NCBI GenBank assembly: GCA_020697375.1
Contig: JAJFBJ010000086.1
Coordinates: 1-16,480 of the forward strand
Reading direction: 5' to 3'
Length of the DNA: 16,480 nt
Origin: Nitrospira sp.
GTDB lineage: Bacteria; Nitrospirota; Nitrospiria; Nitrospirales; Nitrospiraceae
Shown: positions 1 to 7,634 of the stretch, in pieces
How the letters are laid out: each line of letters begins with the position of its first letter
How positions within the stretch are numbered: position 1 is the stretch's first letter
Program-made: the position numbers and the translations under genes
The notes under the pieces: model-generated
What the model saw: only the letters and a program-made list of their open reading frames with translations
Database searches by the model: none
What the model was told of the DNA's origin: nothing

Positions 1-389
1 ACACATTCAAGTGTGAGGTTTTCATCCTCAACAGTTCCACTCGATGTAACTAAAAAGTCTCCACGTTTTGTCACGGAGTCTTTAAGCCTCTTGACCACCT
101 CCGGCGTGGCCTTGACTTGTACGTCCGCCGATGCTGCTTGTCCAGTCGCCTTATCGGTTTCAGTGTGGATAGTGATTTCATCGGAAACGGCATCCGATCC
201 CACGGCGGCCATAGCACGCAAGAGGCATCCGCAGTTGGCACAGCTTCTCGGCAAGCCCGTGTAGCAGTTCTTGCAGCAGTGTGAGGTCACGAGGACCTTA
301 TAGTCAGCAGCTTCTCCAGCATGCTCCGCTGGCGCTACGGAAAGGAACAGGATGAACGTCAGGTGGGAAACCATGTATGCTGCCAACAT
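1..389 (-). CDS. Cys-rich exported protein, 3' end cut by window edge
   Basis: An open frame of 129 codons starts at ATG 389-387 and runs off the left edge without a stop. The start is fixed by a strong ribosome-binding site, AAGGAGGT, 5 nt upstream. The N-terminus is hydrophobic (residues 6-21, ending in a VAPAEHA-like stretch) and looks like a signal peptide. The mature part opens with a dense cysteine cluster at C38, C39, C42, C50, C53 and C55 (CCxxC followed by CxxCxC). This cluster could bind a metal or form disulfides in the periplasm. The remainder is Thr/Val/Asp-rich, as in a beta-sandwich. I do not recognise the family. It lies 38 nt after the gene at 428-1012, so it is probably the last visible gene of an operon that starts at 1343. 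Existence of the gene is well supported; its function is unknown. Confidence 0.75.
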   Translation of the reverse strand, partial: MLAAYMVSHLTFILFLSVAPAEHAGEAADYKVLVTSHCCKNCYTGLPRSCANCGCLLRAMAAVGSDAVSDEITIHTETDKATGQAASADVQVKATPEVVKRLKDSVTKRGDFLVTSSGTVEDENLTLEC

Positions 390-394
390 ATGCG

Positions 395-402
395 ACCTCC
401 TT
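395..402 (-). promoter_or_regulatory. Strong Shine-Dalgarno site fixing the start of the Cys-rich gene
   Basis: The minus strand reads AAGGAGGT, 5 nt before ATG 389-387. It is the closest match to the 16S rRNA 3' end in the window. It favours this start over the in-frame ATG at 374-372, which has no such site. Confidence 0.7.
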
Positions 403-427
403 AAGAGAAAGAGTGAATTGAAGACGA

Positions 428-1012
428 CTAAGAAACACTGCGAACATGGTACTCAATCATGGAGCGCGTCGATTGATCAGCGTGTTGGAGGTCTTTCACT
501 TTGCCCAGCCTTGATGACAGACCGATCCGCTTTAGCGTCGCAGGCTTGCGTTCTTTACTGGAAAGCATGATCGGGCTAGCCATCGAAGCAGTGGTTCCAT
601 CATAGTTTTCGATGCGTGCACCAATGTTTCTGCGCAAGCTGCAACATGCGGGAAGGCTGGTCCAGCAATGACAGCAGCGTGCCAAGGACGCTTCGGCCAG
701 AATTGCTTCTACGCTCATCAACAGGGAGCGAATAAAGGCCGTAAGAAGGCCGCTTCCTTCTCTGCTGAAGGGGCGTTCGCATTCCCACACGTCAGGAACA
801 TTCGATTGGTAAATAACTATGGAGGATTTGTCGCGAGCAAGAGGCCATAGCTCGAGTTCTTCAGCTGGATTGTCGCGTCTGACGATGATGCCCTGTACAT
901 GTCTCTGCCCGGGAACGTATTCCTGGAAAGTGGGCAGTTCTAACTTGTGGTGATCGCTGAAGGTGGAGAAGGGGCCAATAGAAAAGACTTTGGAAACCGA
1001 GCAGCCATCCAT
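428..1012 (-). CDS. Hypothetical protein, possible internal frameshift
   Basis: A 194-residue frame starts at ATG 1012, preceded by GAAAGGAG 6 nt upstream. The first ~125 residues look like normal soluble protein, with segments such as PTFQEYVPGQ and ELELWPLARDKS, and no signal peptide or membrane helix. From about residue 131 the frame becomes Cys/Arg-rich (ARCCHCW, PACCSLRR). At the same place the neighbouring minus frame gives a more protein-like helix (TLLSLLDQPSRMLQ) that stops at 600. A one-base indel near 660-680 would join the two into a protein of about 137 residues. The 194-residue frame does end only 38 nt before the next gene, which fits an intact operon. It lies 73 nt after the putative lipoprotein gene. 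I do not recognise the family. Confidence 0.6.
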   Translation of the reverse strand: MDGCSVSKVFSIGPFSTFSDHHKLELPTFQEYVPGQRHVQGIIVRRDNPAEELELWPLARDKSSIVIYQSNVPDVWECERPFSREGSGLLTAFIRSLLMSVEAILAEASLARCCHCWTSLPACCSLRRNIGARIENYDGTTASMASPIMLSSKERKPATLKRIGLSSRLGKVKDLQHADQSTRSMIEYHVRSVS

Positions 1013-1085
1013 GGCTCACTCCTTTCACTCACACTCTTCCACTTTGTGCGAATATCGCGTATCACACGGGACGACGGTGGAAGAT

Positions 1086-1343
1086 CTACGGATTAGGGTC
1101 AGCTCTTAAACTATATGCCTGAGTGCCGATACATCTCTCGTCGGATATACGCCGCTCACAGCCGTGGCTAGAGCACTGAGTCATTACCTCGGTCATGTGG
1201 CTTAATGGGCCGGATTCGCCGTGGCAGTTCGCTGCTGCTGAATCGATGATGTGTGAACCTAAAGGCGTCGCATCGACCCAGATGCAGCCGGCTGCGAGAG
1301 GAAGGATGAAGATGCCGGGAAGCAGGAAAACGAACGCGACCAT
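1086..1343 (-). CDS. Small Cys-rich exported protein, putative lipoprotein
   Basis: An 85-residue product starts at ATG 1343-1341. An AGAGGAG site 5 nt upstream (1349-1355) decides this start against an in-frame extension to 1433. The N-terminus is almost wholly hydrophobic (VAFVFLLPGIFILPLAAGC). It ends in a lipobox-like LAAGC at C20, although the Leu is one position further out than in the consensus and there is no positively charged N-region. Lipidation is therefore plausible but not certain. The short mature part has cysteines at C40, C57, C62 and C71 and several histidines (CHGES, CSSHGC), which suggests metal or redox chemistry in the envelope. It is the first gene after the regulatory module at 1506-1613 and probably heads the operon with 428-1012 and 1-389. 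I do not recognise the family. Confidence 0.6.
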   Translation of the reverse strand: MVAFVFLLPGIFILPLAAGCIWVDATPLGSHIIDSAAANCHGESGPLSHMTEVMTQCSSHGCERRISDERCIGTQAYSLRADPNP

Positions 1344-1650
1344 GTTGGCTCCTCTAATGCGCTGCTCTTCCACTGCTGTGTCCTCCTCAGAAAACGCCCC
1401 TCTGTCCCCATGGATGCGCAAGGGCCGTGCCAATCTAGAGAGGCCTACGTAAGAACTTGCTCCTGGATCGAAAAACTGGATATCACTAAGGAAAAGCAGT
1501 CCGGGCCGTTCAGCCCTGGCTTGCCCGCGCTACGTGTTCTCAAGCCGGTGTATCCAAATGGATTCGCAGGAGTATCTAAACTGATACGAAGGGGTAGGGA
1601 ATCGAGAAGGTCCAAGGATCAGGTATGGCCGACGTGGAAAGGCCAGGACG
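1344..1650. other. Intergenic region between two small operons
   Basis: About 300 bases carry no convincing gene on either strand. The stretch holds the regulatory module at 1506-1613 and the hairpin that overlaps the stop codon of the DUF928-like gene. Between the module and the lipoprotein start there is a leader of about 160 nt in which I see no clear -10/-35 pair or riboswitch fold. Confidence 0.6.
1506..1613 (-). promoter_or_regulatory. Copy 1 of a duplicated operator/promoter module
   Basis: Plus-strand half-sites GTATC (1550), GATTC (1561), GTATC (1572) and GATAC (1583) are spaced exactly 11 bp apart. The last two form the palindrome GTATC-N6-GATAC. The flanks share a perfect 14-mer (CCGTTCAGCCCTGG, 1506-1519) and a GAAT-GAG-GG-CC-like block (1599-1613) with the module at 2713-2820. 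The spacing of one helical turn suggests a regulator binding along one face of the DNA. It lies about 165-270 bp upstream of the start at 1343 and in the same orientation relative to its gene as copy 2. The identity of the regulator is unknown. Confidence 0.6.
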
Positions 1651-1661
1651 CTACCCTGGCC
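1641..1661 (-). terminator. Possible terminator hairpin at the end of the DUF928-like gene
   Basis: A perfect 7-bp stem, GGCCAGG/CCTGGCC with a 7-nt loop, includes the stop codon of the preceding gene. On the minus strand it is followed only by TTT and then CC, so the U-tract is weak. Termination may be partial. Confidence 0.4.
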
Positions 1662-2382
1662 AGTACACTCCCGACTGGTTCAACAGGTGTTGGAGTATGG
1701 TTTTCAATGATGCATTGTTGCCGTCGAGTTCAATGAGTTCGAGCAGACAGGCGATCGCGTCATACCACAGGCCGGATTCGGAATAGCGATTGATCGCCTC
1801 CCGATCGCATGAAGTCCAGGTACAGGGCATGTCGAGGGCGCATGCCTCACTAAACGGAATCCGTTCGATTGTCCCCCCCGCGACCACATCCCGTGAAGGT
1901 CGTTCAGGATCCAGCACGAGTGTCACAAACCAACGATACTGTTCCTGTTCTCTCAACGTTACGCCGTATTGTCCCAGCTGTATGCAATGGATGCCGGCGC
2001 CGAGCGGCGATGGAAGGGATTCCTCCAGAATGGGGCGTATTCCGCGCGAGTCTACCAATGTCACGGTGAGCTGGTTGGAGGTTTGACGCGACAGATACCA
2101 GCAGAGCGACGGATCGTTCTTGATCGTATAGGCGACATGGTCAGGAACGAGTGCGACCAGCAGAGGGACGTCGCCTTCCATGCCTCTGCTTTGTCCGCCG
2201 ATCCTGGCGCGTGGACCATTCTCCTTTCGAGGCTTGTAATCAGGCAGCGGCATTTGGGAGGAGTCGAAAGCTTCCTCGGCGTAACTCTCGACGGCTGCCA
2301 ACGGCGAACGGGCGGTGGACTGAAATCCGATAACCAATAACAAGACCAGAACAGCGAGCAGGGTAGGTCTTGCATGTAACAT
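1651..2382 (-). CDS. DUF928-like exported protein
   Basis: The product is 243 residues from ATG 2382, which has GGTGAG just upstream; a GTG nine bases earlier is also possible. Residues 8-25 form a signal peptide (LLAVLVLLLVIGF). The core matches my memory of the DUF928 pattern: a basic PRARIGGQSRG segment (residues 57-67), then LLVALVPDHVAYT, then an SLCWYLSR stretch (92-99), and an EQYRWFVTLVLDPERPS strand (147-163). The C-terminal 70 residues hold a helix such as LWYDAIACLLEL, where this family typically places a TPR-like helix. The family is common in cyanobacteria, and its biochemical role is not established. The gene starts 17 nt after the stop of the small membrane protein gene, so the two are co-transcribed under the module at 2713-2820. 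Confidence 0.7.
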   Translation of the reverse strand: MLHARPTLLAVLVLLLVIGFQSTARSPLAAVESYAEEAFDSSQMPLPDYKPRKENGPRARIGGQSRGMEGDVPLLVALVPDHVAYTIKNDPSLCWYLSRQTSNQLTVTLVDSRGIRPILEESLPSPLGAGIHCIQLGQYGVTLREQEQYRWFVTLVLDPERPSRDVVAGGTIERIPFSEACALDMPCTWTSCDREAINRYSESGLWYDAIACLLELIELDGNNASLKTILQHLLNQSGVYWPG

Positions 2383-2399
2383 GATACTCACCGTTTATC

Positions 2400-2606
2400 T
2401 TACGGTTGCACTGCCGCATTTCCTTGCATCGAACTATTTTCCAGCCCCTTCCGCTGGGACGTGCGATTGCCGGAAGTTTCTGAGGCACGTCCAGATGTCG
2501 GCGCCGTGGTACGGCCCTTCCAAATCCGGATAAGAATCACCGGCAGGATAACCAATAAACAAAGGCCGGCCAGAGGCATTGCCGCGAGAACCACATCCGG
2601 TGTCAT
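2400..2606 (-). CDS. Small single-pass membrane protein
   Basis: A 68-residue protein starts at ATG 2606, with GGAGGG 4 nt upstream. This site rules out the longer in-frame start at 2699. Residues 1-8 are short and polar, residues 9-28 form one transmembrane helix (LAGLCLLVILPVILIRI), and the remaining ~40 residues are basic and Ser/Thr-rich and probably disordered. Positive charges follow the helix (RIWKGR), predicting a cytoplasmic tail. I do not recognise a family. It lies immediately upstream of the DUF928-like gene with 17 nt between them and is the first gene after the module at 2713-2820. A role as a membrane partner or anchor of that exported protein is only a guess from position. Confidence 0.6.
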   Translation of the reverse strand: MTPDVVLAAMPLAGLCLLVILPVILIRIWKGRTTAPTSGRASETSGNRTSQRKGLENSSMQGNAAVQP

Positions 2607-2712
2607 GTCGCCCTCCGTCTTTGTTTCCCCGCGTTGTCCCACGTGGGATTTCGTATTTGTTGCACTATCAATCCCGCAAGCCCGCAAGTGCCATGCCACT
2701 GGACGATACGAA

Positions 2713-2820
2713 CCGTTCAGCCCTGGTTCCGTGGCATCGTGTCACGGGTCTCCAGCCTGTATCGAAAGTGATTCTCCTGAGTATCTAAATCGATACGAGC
2801 AAGCCAGAATGGAGTGGACC
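2713..2820 (-). promoter_or_regulatory. Copy 2 of the duplicated operator/promoter module
   Basis: Half-sites GTATC (2759), GATTC (2770), GTATC (2781) and GATAC (2792) on the plus strand repeat the sequence types and the 11-bp spacing of the copy at 1506-1613. CCGTTCAGCCCTGG (2713-2726) is identical to 1506-1519. Both modules span 108 bp between the same landmarks. It lies 107-214 bp upstream of the start at 2606. The shared layout suggests that the same transcription factor controls both small operons. Confidence 0.6.
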
Positions 2821-2967
2821 TAATCCAGGCCTGAAATACTATTACCGTAGGGAAGGGTCGGAAGAAGATAGTTGTCCTCCGCTTTACGTCCGGACATACA
2901 GGAAACCGGAACTGTGAGAGCAGCTGGAAGGATTCGTGAGCAATGGAAATTCTGTGGTAGGAATTGG

Positions 2968-3000
2968 TGCCGCGTCTCCTACGATAATGGAGACGCGGCA
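2968..3000 (-). terminator. Perfect 12-bp inverted repeat, candidate terminator
   Basis: TGCCGCGTCTCC and its exact complement flank a 9-nt loop, giving a very stable GC-rich hairpin about 300 nt after the FadL stop. There is no T-tract on either strand, so it may be a factor-dependent or processing hairpin instead, or a binding site. Nothing else in the window matches the arm sequence. Confidence 0.35.
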
Positions 3001-3303
3001 GGTGGCGTGGAGAACGAGGCGGTCCGGATCAGCGCTGGATGGGTACGATCCAGGTGGCCGTGATGTGCGGCCGGTTGCTTCCTGACAACCGGCGGCAACA
3101 GACCAGCTCTATCCCCATGCCGGGCACTCCACATAGGCGATTGGTGTTCAGCGCCTTTAGGCAGCAATTACCATGCCTCTTCGCCTGACCCTGCGTCCCG
3201 CAGCAGGCCAAGCATGTTGGTAAGCGGAAGGTAGCCGATCCGTATGTTTCAGCCGAATCTGCGGCAGCATGGCGAGATACCCGCGGCCTGCGAGACGGGA
3301 TGG

Positions 3304-4692
3304 TCAATAGTTGAAGCGGAGCGACAGTGAGCCGACCTGTATCAAGGTATCGTATCGGCCGTTCACGGTGGGATTCTGGTTGCCGGCGACGTTACGTATT
3401 TCATACAGGCCGGCTTGATAGGACAGGTCGATGGCGAAAAGCTTCGGTTTGAACGGACCGATGCCCAGGTCGCCGCATCGAATGATCCCAAGGAATGATC
3501 CGTTCGCATGGCAGGCCAGGCCGATCCCGACGGAGGGCACATGCACGTTGGCCGACGGCACTCCCGGATTGAAGGTGCGGTCGGGAGTTTGCGCCTGCTG
3601 GTTCATGTAGCCTGCCCGCAAGGCCACGTTCCAGTCCGGCATCGATGCCAGGTGAAGCCAGCGATATTCGGTACCGACCATGAAGGTATAGGTGCTCTGC
3701 CAATTCTGCGGAAAGGGAAGGACGGCTCCGTTCGTCAGATGGATGTCAAGGTTCCGATTGGATTTCCAGCCGGTATAATCCACATCGAGTTCCAGCTTCC
3801 ATTCATGATCCCGCGTGCGGACCGGCCATACGGCCATTCCACCCGAGAAGATCTGCGGCAAGACAAAGGTCCCCGATGCTCCGGCGACCGTTGCGCCATT
3901 CGCGAGAAAGTTGCCGGTGAGATGGAGCGTGGCCTGGCTGCGATAGACCATGCCGATGTTGACCAGCGGTTTTCCGTCACTGTTACGAAAGGGGGTATAC
4001 AGCAGGCTGACGTTGAACCCTGCGGTCGTGTCGCTGCCGTTGAGCTCCACCAGCGAGCCGGCAGGGACGCCCAGTCCGCCGGGCCAGATGGATTTCTGTT
4101 CGAGATGGCCCTCTCCAAAAAGTCCTGAAAAGGTGTAGATATCCGCGCCCAAGCCGAGTGACAGCTGGTCGTTGAGCTTATACGCAATGGTGGGTTTGAT
4201 ATCGAGCAGCGGCAAGGTGGTGAACGTAAGCGCAGTTCGGAAGGGCCCATCATTCGGGTATCGCGTCAATGATCCGAACGGATTGTTGAACCCGATGCCG
4301 GCCGTGAGGTTCCCGAGCGCGGACAATCCAAGGTCTTTGAGATTGGCGACGAGATAGATATGGCCGGGAGGCGGCCAGGCAATGCTTCCATTGCGGTCTC
4401 CTGTCGCCTGGGCGCCGGTCGGGCCGGTGAATTGCGTGGTGCCGCCGACCAGTGATGTTCCGAACAGGTTTTGGAATCCATGCAGCTGGGTCATGCCCGC
4501 CGGATTGTAATGGAGCGCGGAGGGGTCATCCGCTTGAGCCACGAAGGCATTGCCCATGGCCGCTGCAGCGGCCGACTGCCCTTGGAGGCGGGGGGTTTGC
4601 GCGTGGGCTGATGTCGCCAGGGGAGGGAAGTAGGCTATGAGAAGAATCAGGTAGAGCAGCGTGCTGTGTCGGTGTCTCAGAAAAACCGGCAT
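3304..4692 (-). CDS. OmpP1/FadL/TodX-family outer-membrane transporter
   Basis: A 462-residue outer-membrane beta-barrel of the family that imports hydrophobic compounds such as long-chain fatty acids and aromatics. Residues 1-31 form a signal peptide (LLYLILLIAYF, cleavage after SAHA). The mature N-terminus shows the family hatch motif: RLQGQSAAAAAMGNAF (residues 35-50), then ADDPSALHYNPAGM (54-67). Alternating hydrophobic strands fill the rest, and the protein ends in an aromatic residue (LSLRFNY), the usual signal for barrel assembly. Length is normal for the family. The start at 4692 gives the complete signal peptide but has no clear ribosome-binding site. It lies 159 nt after the hybrid kinase gene, so it may have its own promoter. 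The substrate cannot be read from sequence. Confidence 0.85.
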   Translation of the reverse strand: MPVFLRHRHSTLLYLILLIAYFPPLATSAHAQTPRLQGQSAAAAAMGNAFVAQADDPSALHYNPAGMTQLHGFQNLFGTSLVGGTTQFTGPTGAQATGDRNGSIAWPPPGHIYLVANLKDLGLSALGNLTAGIGFNNPFGSLTRYPNDGPFRTALTFTTLPLLDIKPTIAYKLNDQLSLGLGADIYTFSGLFGEGHLEQKSIWPGGLGVPAGSLVELNGSDTTAGFNVSLLYTPFRNSDGKPLVNIGMVYRSQATLHLTGNFLANGATVAGASGTFVLPQIFSGGMAVWPVRTRDHEWKLELDVDYTGWKSNRNLDIHLTNGAVLPFPQNWQSTYTFMVGTEYRWLHLASMPDWNVALRAGYMNQQAQTPDRTFNPGVPSANVHVPSVGIGLACHANGSFLGIIRCGDLGIGPFKPKLFAIDLSYQAGLYEIRNVAGNQNPTVNGRYDTLIQVGSLSLRFNY

Positions 4693-4694
4693 GC

Positions 4695-4720
4695 TCTAGC
4701 AGGTTGCGGAAAAGGTCCGA
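4695..4720. repeat. Possible fragment of a dispersed intergenic repeat
   Basis: The plus strand begins CTAGCAGGTTGCGGAAAA, just upstream of the FadL-type start. From memory, very similar AGCAGGTTGCTGAAAA-type sequences recur between genes in Nitrospira genomes. Only one copy is present here, so the assignment cannot be tested inside the window. Confidence 0.2.
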
Positions 4721-4851
4721 CGGCTTCTTGAAAGATTTAGGCTCCGGCCAAGGCTGAGATTGCAGGCGGGGATATTCATTCCTGGAGCCCGCTGTTTGCC
4801 TTGTCGAATTCCCATGGGCATGGCACCGTGTTTCCCTAGACGGTTAACGTG

Positions 4852-7569
4852 CTATCGAAGGGCCGATTTGCATGAGTCGTCGCTGTCGGGCGTGAACCAC
4901 CGGTCGATGGTCTGCCGCAACAGGACGGCATCGAAAGGTTTGAGCACATATCCCTGGGCGCCCGCCTCCACGGCTGCCATTGCGCGATCCAATGCCTCAA
5001 CGGCCGTCATCACCACTACCGGGAGCGCCGGCCGAACGGCACGTAGTTCCCGCAAGACCTCAAACCCGTCAAGCTCCGGCAACCCCAGATCGAGCAGGAC
5101 CCCGGCGACCGGCTGGTTCTCAAGCGTTTGCAATGCCGCACGGCCGTCCATGGCCGTATGGACATGAAATCCGTCCGATTCCAGCCGATCCCGCAAAAGA
5201 TCGCAAATGTCGGGATCGTCATCCACCACCAATAATCTGCAGCAGGTAACGGGAAGGCTGGTGGAGTCCGATCCTCCATGCGGGAGCAGAGGAAGCGTGA
5301 ATTCGAATTCCGTCCCCCGATCGACCTCGCTATGAACCGTGATGCTGCCGCCGTGTAGATCGATCAAATCCTTCACGATCGCGAGTCCAAGGCCCAGTCC
5401 CTTCGTATGGCTTCGCTCCTGTTGGTGCACGCGAAAAAATGGATCGAACAGTTTAGGAAGCGCTTCGGAAGGAATCCCCTGGCCCGTGTCACGCACGACA
5501 ATGCGAGCCATCTTGTGGTCAGCCTTTGACAGATCGACTGACACATGGCCCCCATCCGGCGTGTACTTGATAGCATTATCCAGCAAATTGGTCAAAATCT
5601 GGCTGAGCCGATCGAGGTCCGCCCATACCAGCAGCGTGGGATCTGGACTGTGAAGGTCGATGTGGATCTGTTTCGCCGTGGCAAGGGGGCGCAATTGTTC
5701 GATGGACTCGGAGACCAGAACGGTAAGGGCCACATGGTCGAACGAGAGGACGAGTTTCCCGGCCTCGACACGAGCCAGGTCGAGCAGATCGGTGATCATC
5801 CGCGCCAGCCTGGTGCCGTTCGCCTTGATGCGAATGAGATATTGTTCTTGTTTCACGCTGAGAGAGCCGACGAGGCCTTCGATCATATTGTCTGCGAACC
5901 CGACAATACTGGTAAGCGGTGTCCGCAGTTCATGGGAGACATGCGCGAGAAACTGAGATTTGAGGCGGTCCATTTGCTTGAGCCGCGCATTGGCGGCTTC
6001 CAGGTCGGCGGTACGTTCCTGTACGCGGGCCTCGAGGCCGGCATTCAACGATTCGATTTCGCGGTACGCCTGCGCATTATCCAAGGCAATGGCAACCTGG
6101 CTGGCGAGCGTGATCAGCAGATCGAGATCGTCCTGTGTCAACGCCCGGCCCTGCGTGCGATCGACCGAGAGGGCTCCGATCACTTCGTCTTGCACCTTGA
6201 GCGGGACTGAAATGAAAGACTTCACCTGGACCATGGAGACCAGTTTCTGATTGATCGGATGCAGACGGTCCCACACATCGTGAATGTTGTTCGTCAAGAC
6301 CGGCTCACCGCGCAGCAAAACGGTGCCCTCCACGCTCCGGGGGTCTGTGACGGCGACTTCTTGGGTGCGCAGAAGCTCAGCCACCTGTTGCGGCACGCCG
6401 CGCACTCGGAAATCGTGCGAAACCCGCCGGATGCGGTCGAACTGTGTAATGATCGCCCGGTCATAGTGCAGCTCGCGGACGATCGTATCCAAGACGTTGT
6501 TGAGCAGTTCTTCACGGTCGAATGTGGAGGTAAACAGCAGTCCGGCGCGATGCAGCGTGGTTAAATCATTCACCTTCCGGCGCAGGGTGACGGCCGTGCT
6601 CTGTTGTTCAAGGTAGGCTTCACGCAATTCTTCGTGGCGGGCATCGACGGTTTGCTCTTGATCCTTGATCAATCGCTGCAGAGGCTTCGCCGCTTGACGC
6701 ATGTGGGTGGTAATCATCCACCACAAGAGTGAAGCTGGTACCGCAGCCAGGCCCAAAGCCTCTACCGTCGGCAAGTCCGGCTGGCGTAGATGCAGGTAGG
6801 TGAAGGTGCCTCCCGCAACCAGCATCCACATCGCAAGCGGCACGGAACTGCGGACTGGCGGCGTCCAGGTAAATTCCCATTCACAATAGGGATCGCCGTT
6901 CGCGGTGCAGGCGAGATCCCGGACCATGGCGGCCGGGGTGCCGTGCATTTGAGTCTGAACCCGCGCAATGCTGCTTTTGCAGGAGAGGCAGATGACATCG
7001 ACGCAGCGGTTGCGGTAGGCGCCAAACTGAAGAAGGGCACGGTCGGTGAAAGTCATCCGTAAGACGGCCGAGCGGTTGGTCACCCGGCCGACCTCAAATT
7101 CCAGGACGCCTCGCACGTATTTGCTGCCGAAGTATGGCCACATTTTATAGAGCTGCTGGGTGGGAAAGGGCCTGCCCAGGATTTGAATGAGCGGCGGGAC
7201 TTTCTTTTCCGCTCCAACATTCACGTGAAACTGAGCATCGCCGGACAGCTGCTCGCAAAACTCCCGCAAATAGCAGACGAACTCGTAGGAATAGCTGTTC
7301 CAGGGGTTGCGGAGGAAGTCGGGACTCACATGATAGGTCCGGTCCGGAAGGCGGTCATTCAGCAACTCACAGAGCCGATCCATGGCCTGTCCGGCGGCCG
7401 AAGGACCGGCCACGCGGCTCAGGTGGTCGCAGAGGTAGTCGACGTTCGATTGGACGATGACCCCGCTGATGTCGCAGATCTTCTCTCCCCGGTCGTCGAG
7501 ACCGAACGGGCGAAATTCCATCACCGGCCGCTCGAGGATGGAACGGTCTTTAGGCAGAAGGTCAGTCAT
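4852..7569 (-). CDS. Membrane hybrid histidine kinase with GAF and receiver domains
   Basis: The product is 905 residues. Residues 1-240 form a sensor module with cysteine pairs C194/C197 and C221/C229; its end (CTANGDPYCEWEF) resembles the close of V4R (4-vinyl-reductase) ligand-binding domains, a tentative call. Two membrane helices follow (about 243-262 and 268-286), then a coiled coil (295-340) and a GAF domain (about 340-500). The HisKA domain has its phosphate-accepting H546 in HVSHELRT. The HATPase has N-box NLLDNAIKYT (661-670), DTGQGI (694-699), FDPFF (708-712) and GLGLGL (724-729). The C-terminal receiver has D783/D784, acceptor D827, T855 and K877. All catalytic residues are present, so it should be active. 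Its receiver implies a phosphorelay through an Hpt partner not seen here. It starts 65 nt after the cytochrome gene, and the two are probably co-transcribed. The ribosome-binding site is weak. Confidence 0.9.
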   Translation of the reverse strand: MTDLLPKDRSILERPVMEFRPFGLDDRGEKICDISGVIVQSNVDYLCDHLSRVAGPSAAGQAMDRLCELLNDRLPDRTYHVSPDFLRNPWNSYSYEFVCYLREFCEQLSGDAQFHVNVGAEKKVPPLIQILGRPFPTQQLYKMWPYFGSKYVRGVLEFEVGRVTNRSAVLRMTFTDRALLQFGAYRNRCVDVICLSCKSSIARVQTQMHGTPAAMVRDLACTANGDPYCEWEFTWTPPVRSSVPLAMWMLVAGGTFTYLHLRQPDLPTVEALGLAAVPASLLWWMITTHMRQAAKPLQRLIKDQEQTVDARHEELREAYLEQQSTAVTLRRKVNDLTTLHRAGLLFTSTFDREELLNNVLDTIVRELHYDRAIITQFDRIRRVSHDFRVRGVPQQVAELLRTQEVAVTDPRSVEGTVLLRGEPVLTNNIHDVWDRLHPINQKLVSMVQVKSFISVPLKVQDEVIGALSVDRTQGRALTQDDLDLLITLASQVAIALDNAQAYREIESLNAGLEARVQERTADLEAANARLKQMDRLKSQFLAHVSHELRTPLTSIVGFADNMIEGLVGSLSVKQEQYLIRIKANGTRLARMITDLLDLARVEAGKLVLSFDHVALTVLVSESIEQLRPLATAKQIHIDLHSPDPTLLVWADLDRLSQILTNLLDNAIKYTPDGGHVSVDLSKADHKMARIVVRDTGQGIPSEALPKLFDPFFRVHQQERSHTKGLGLGLAIVKDLIDLHGGSITVHSEVDRGTEFEFTLPLLPHGGSDSTSLPVTCCRLLVVDDDPDICDLLRDRLESDGFHVHTAMDGRAALQTLENQPVAGVLLDLGLPELDGFEVLRELRAVRPALPVVVMTAVEALDRAMAAVEAGAQGYVLKPFDAVLLRQTIDRWFTPDSDDSCKSALR

Positions 7570-7634
7570 AGGGAACTAGCCCGATCGTAAGCATTCGCCT
7601 CTCGGCATCCGCCGGGTCGCAATGACGCGATTTG

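Larger units (their letters stand above)
2607..3303. other. Long intergenic region without a convincing gene
   Basis: About 700 bases separate the FadL-type gene from the small membrane protein gene. Both strands contain open frames of 60-90 codons. None has a ribosome-binding site, and they are Arg/Cys/Pro-rich, as chance frames are. A 92-codon minus frame beginning with TTG at 3307 overlaps the FadL stop and ends near 3029; it is the best of them but is not convincing. The region holds the second regulatory module (2713-2820) and a perfect 12-bp inverted repeat (2968-3000). Confidence 0.5.

Noticed and set aside
2872..3063. 63-codon plus-strand frame in the gap before the FadL gene
   Set aside because: It spans the perfect hairpin at 2968-3000, has no ribosome-binding site and would be the only plus-strand gene in the window.
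3029..3307. 92-codon minus frame with a TTG start overlapping the FadL stop
   Set aside because: No ribosome-binding site, Arg/Cys-rich composition typical of chance frames, and no hydrophobic core or known motif. It is kept only as a note in the intergenic entry.
5545..6210. 221-codon plus-strand frame opposite the hybrid kinase
   Set aside because: The minus strand encodes HisKA and GAF motifs across the same bases; the plus frame has none.
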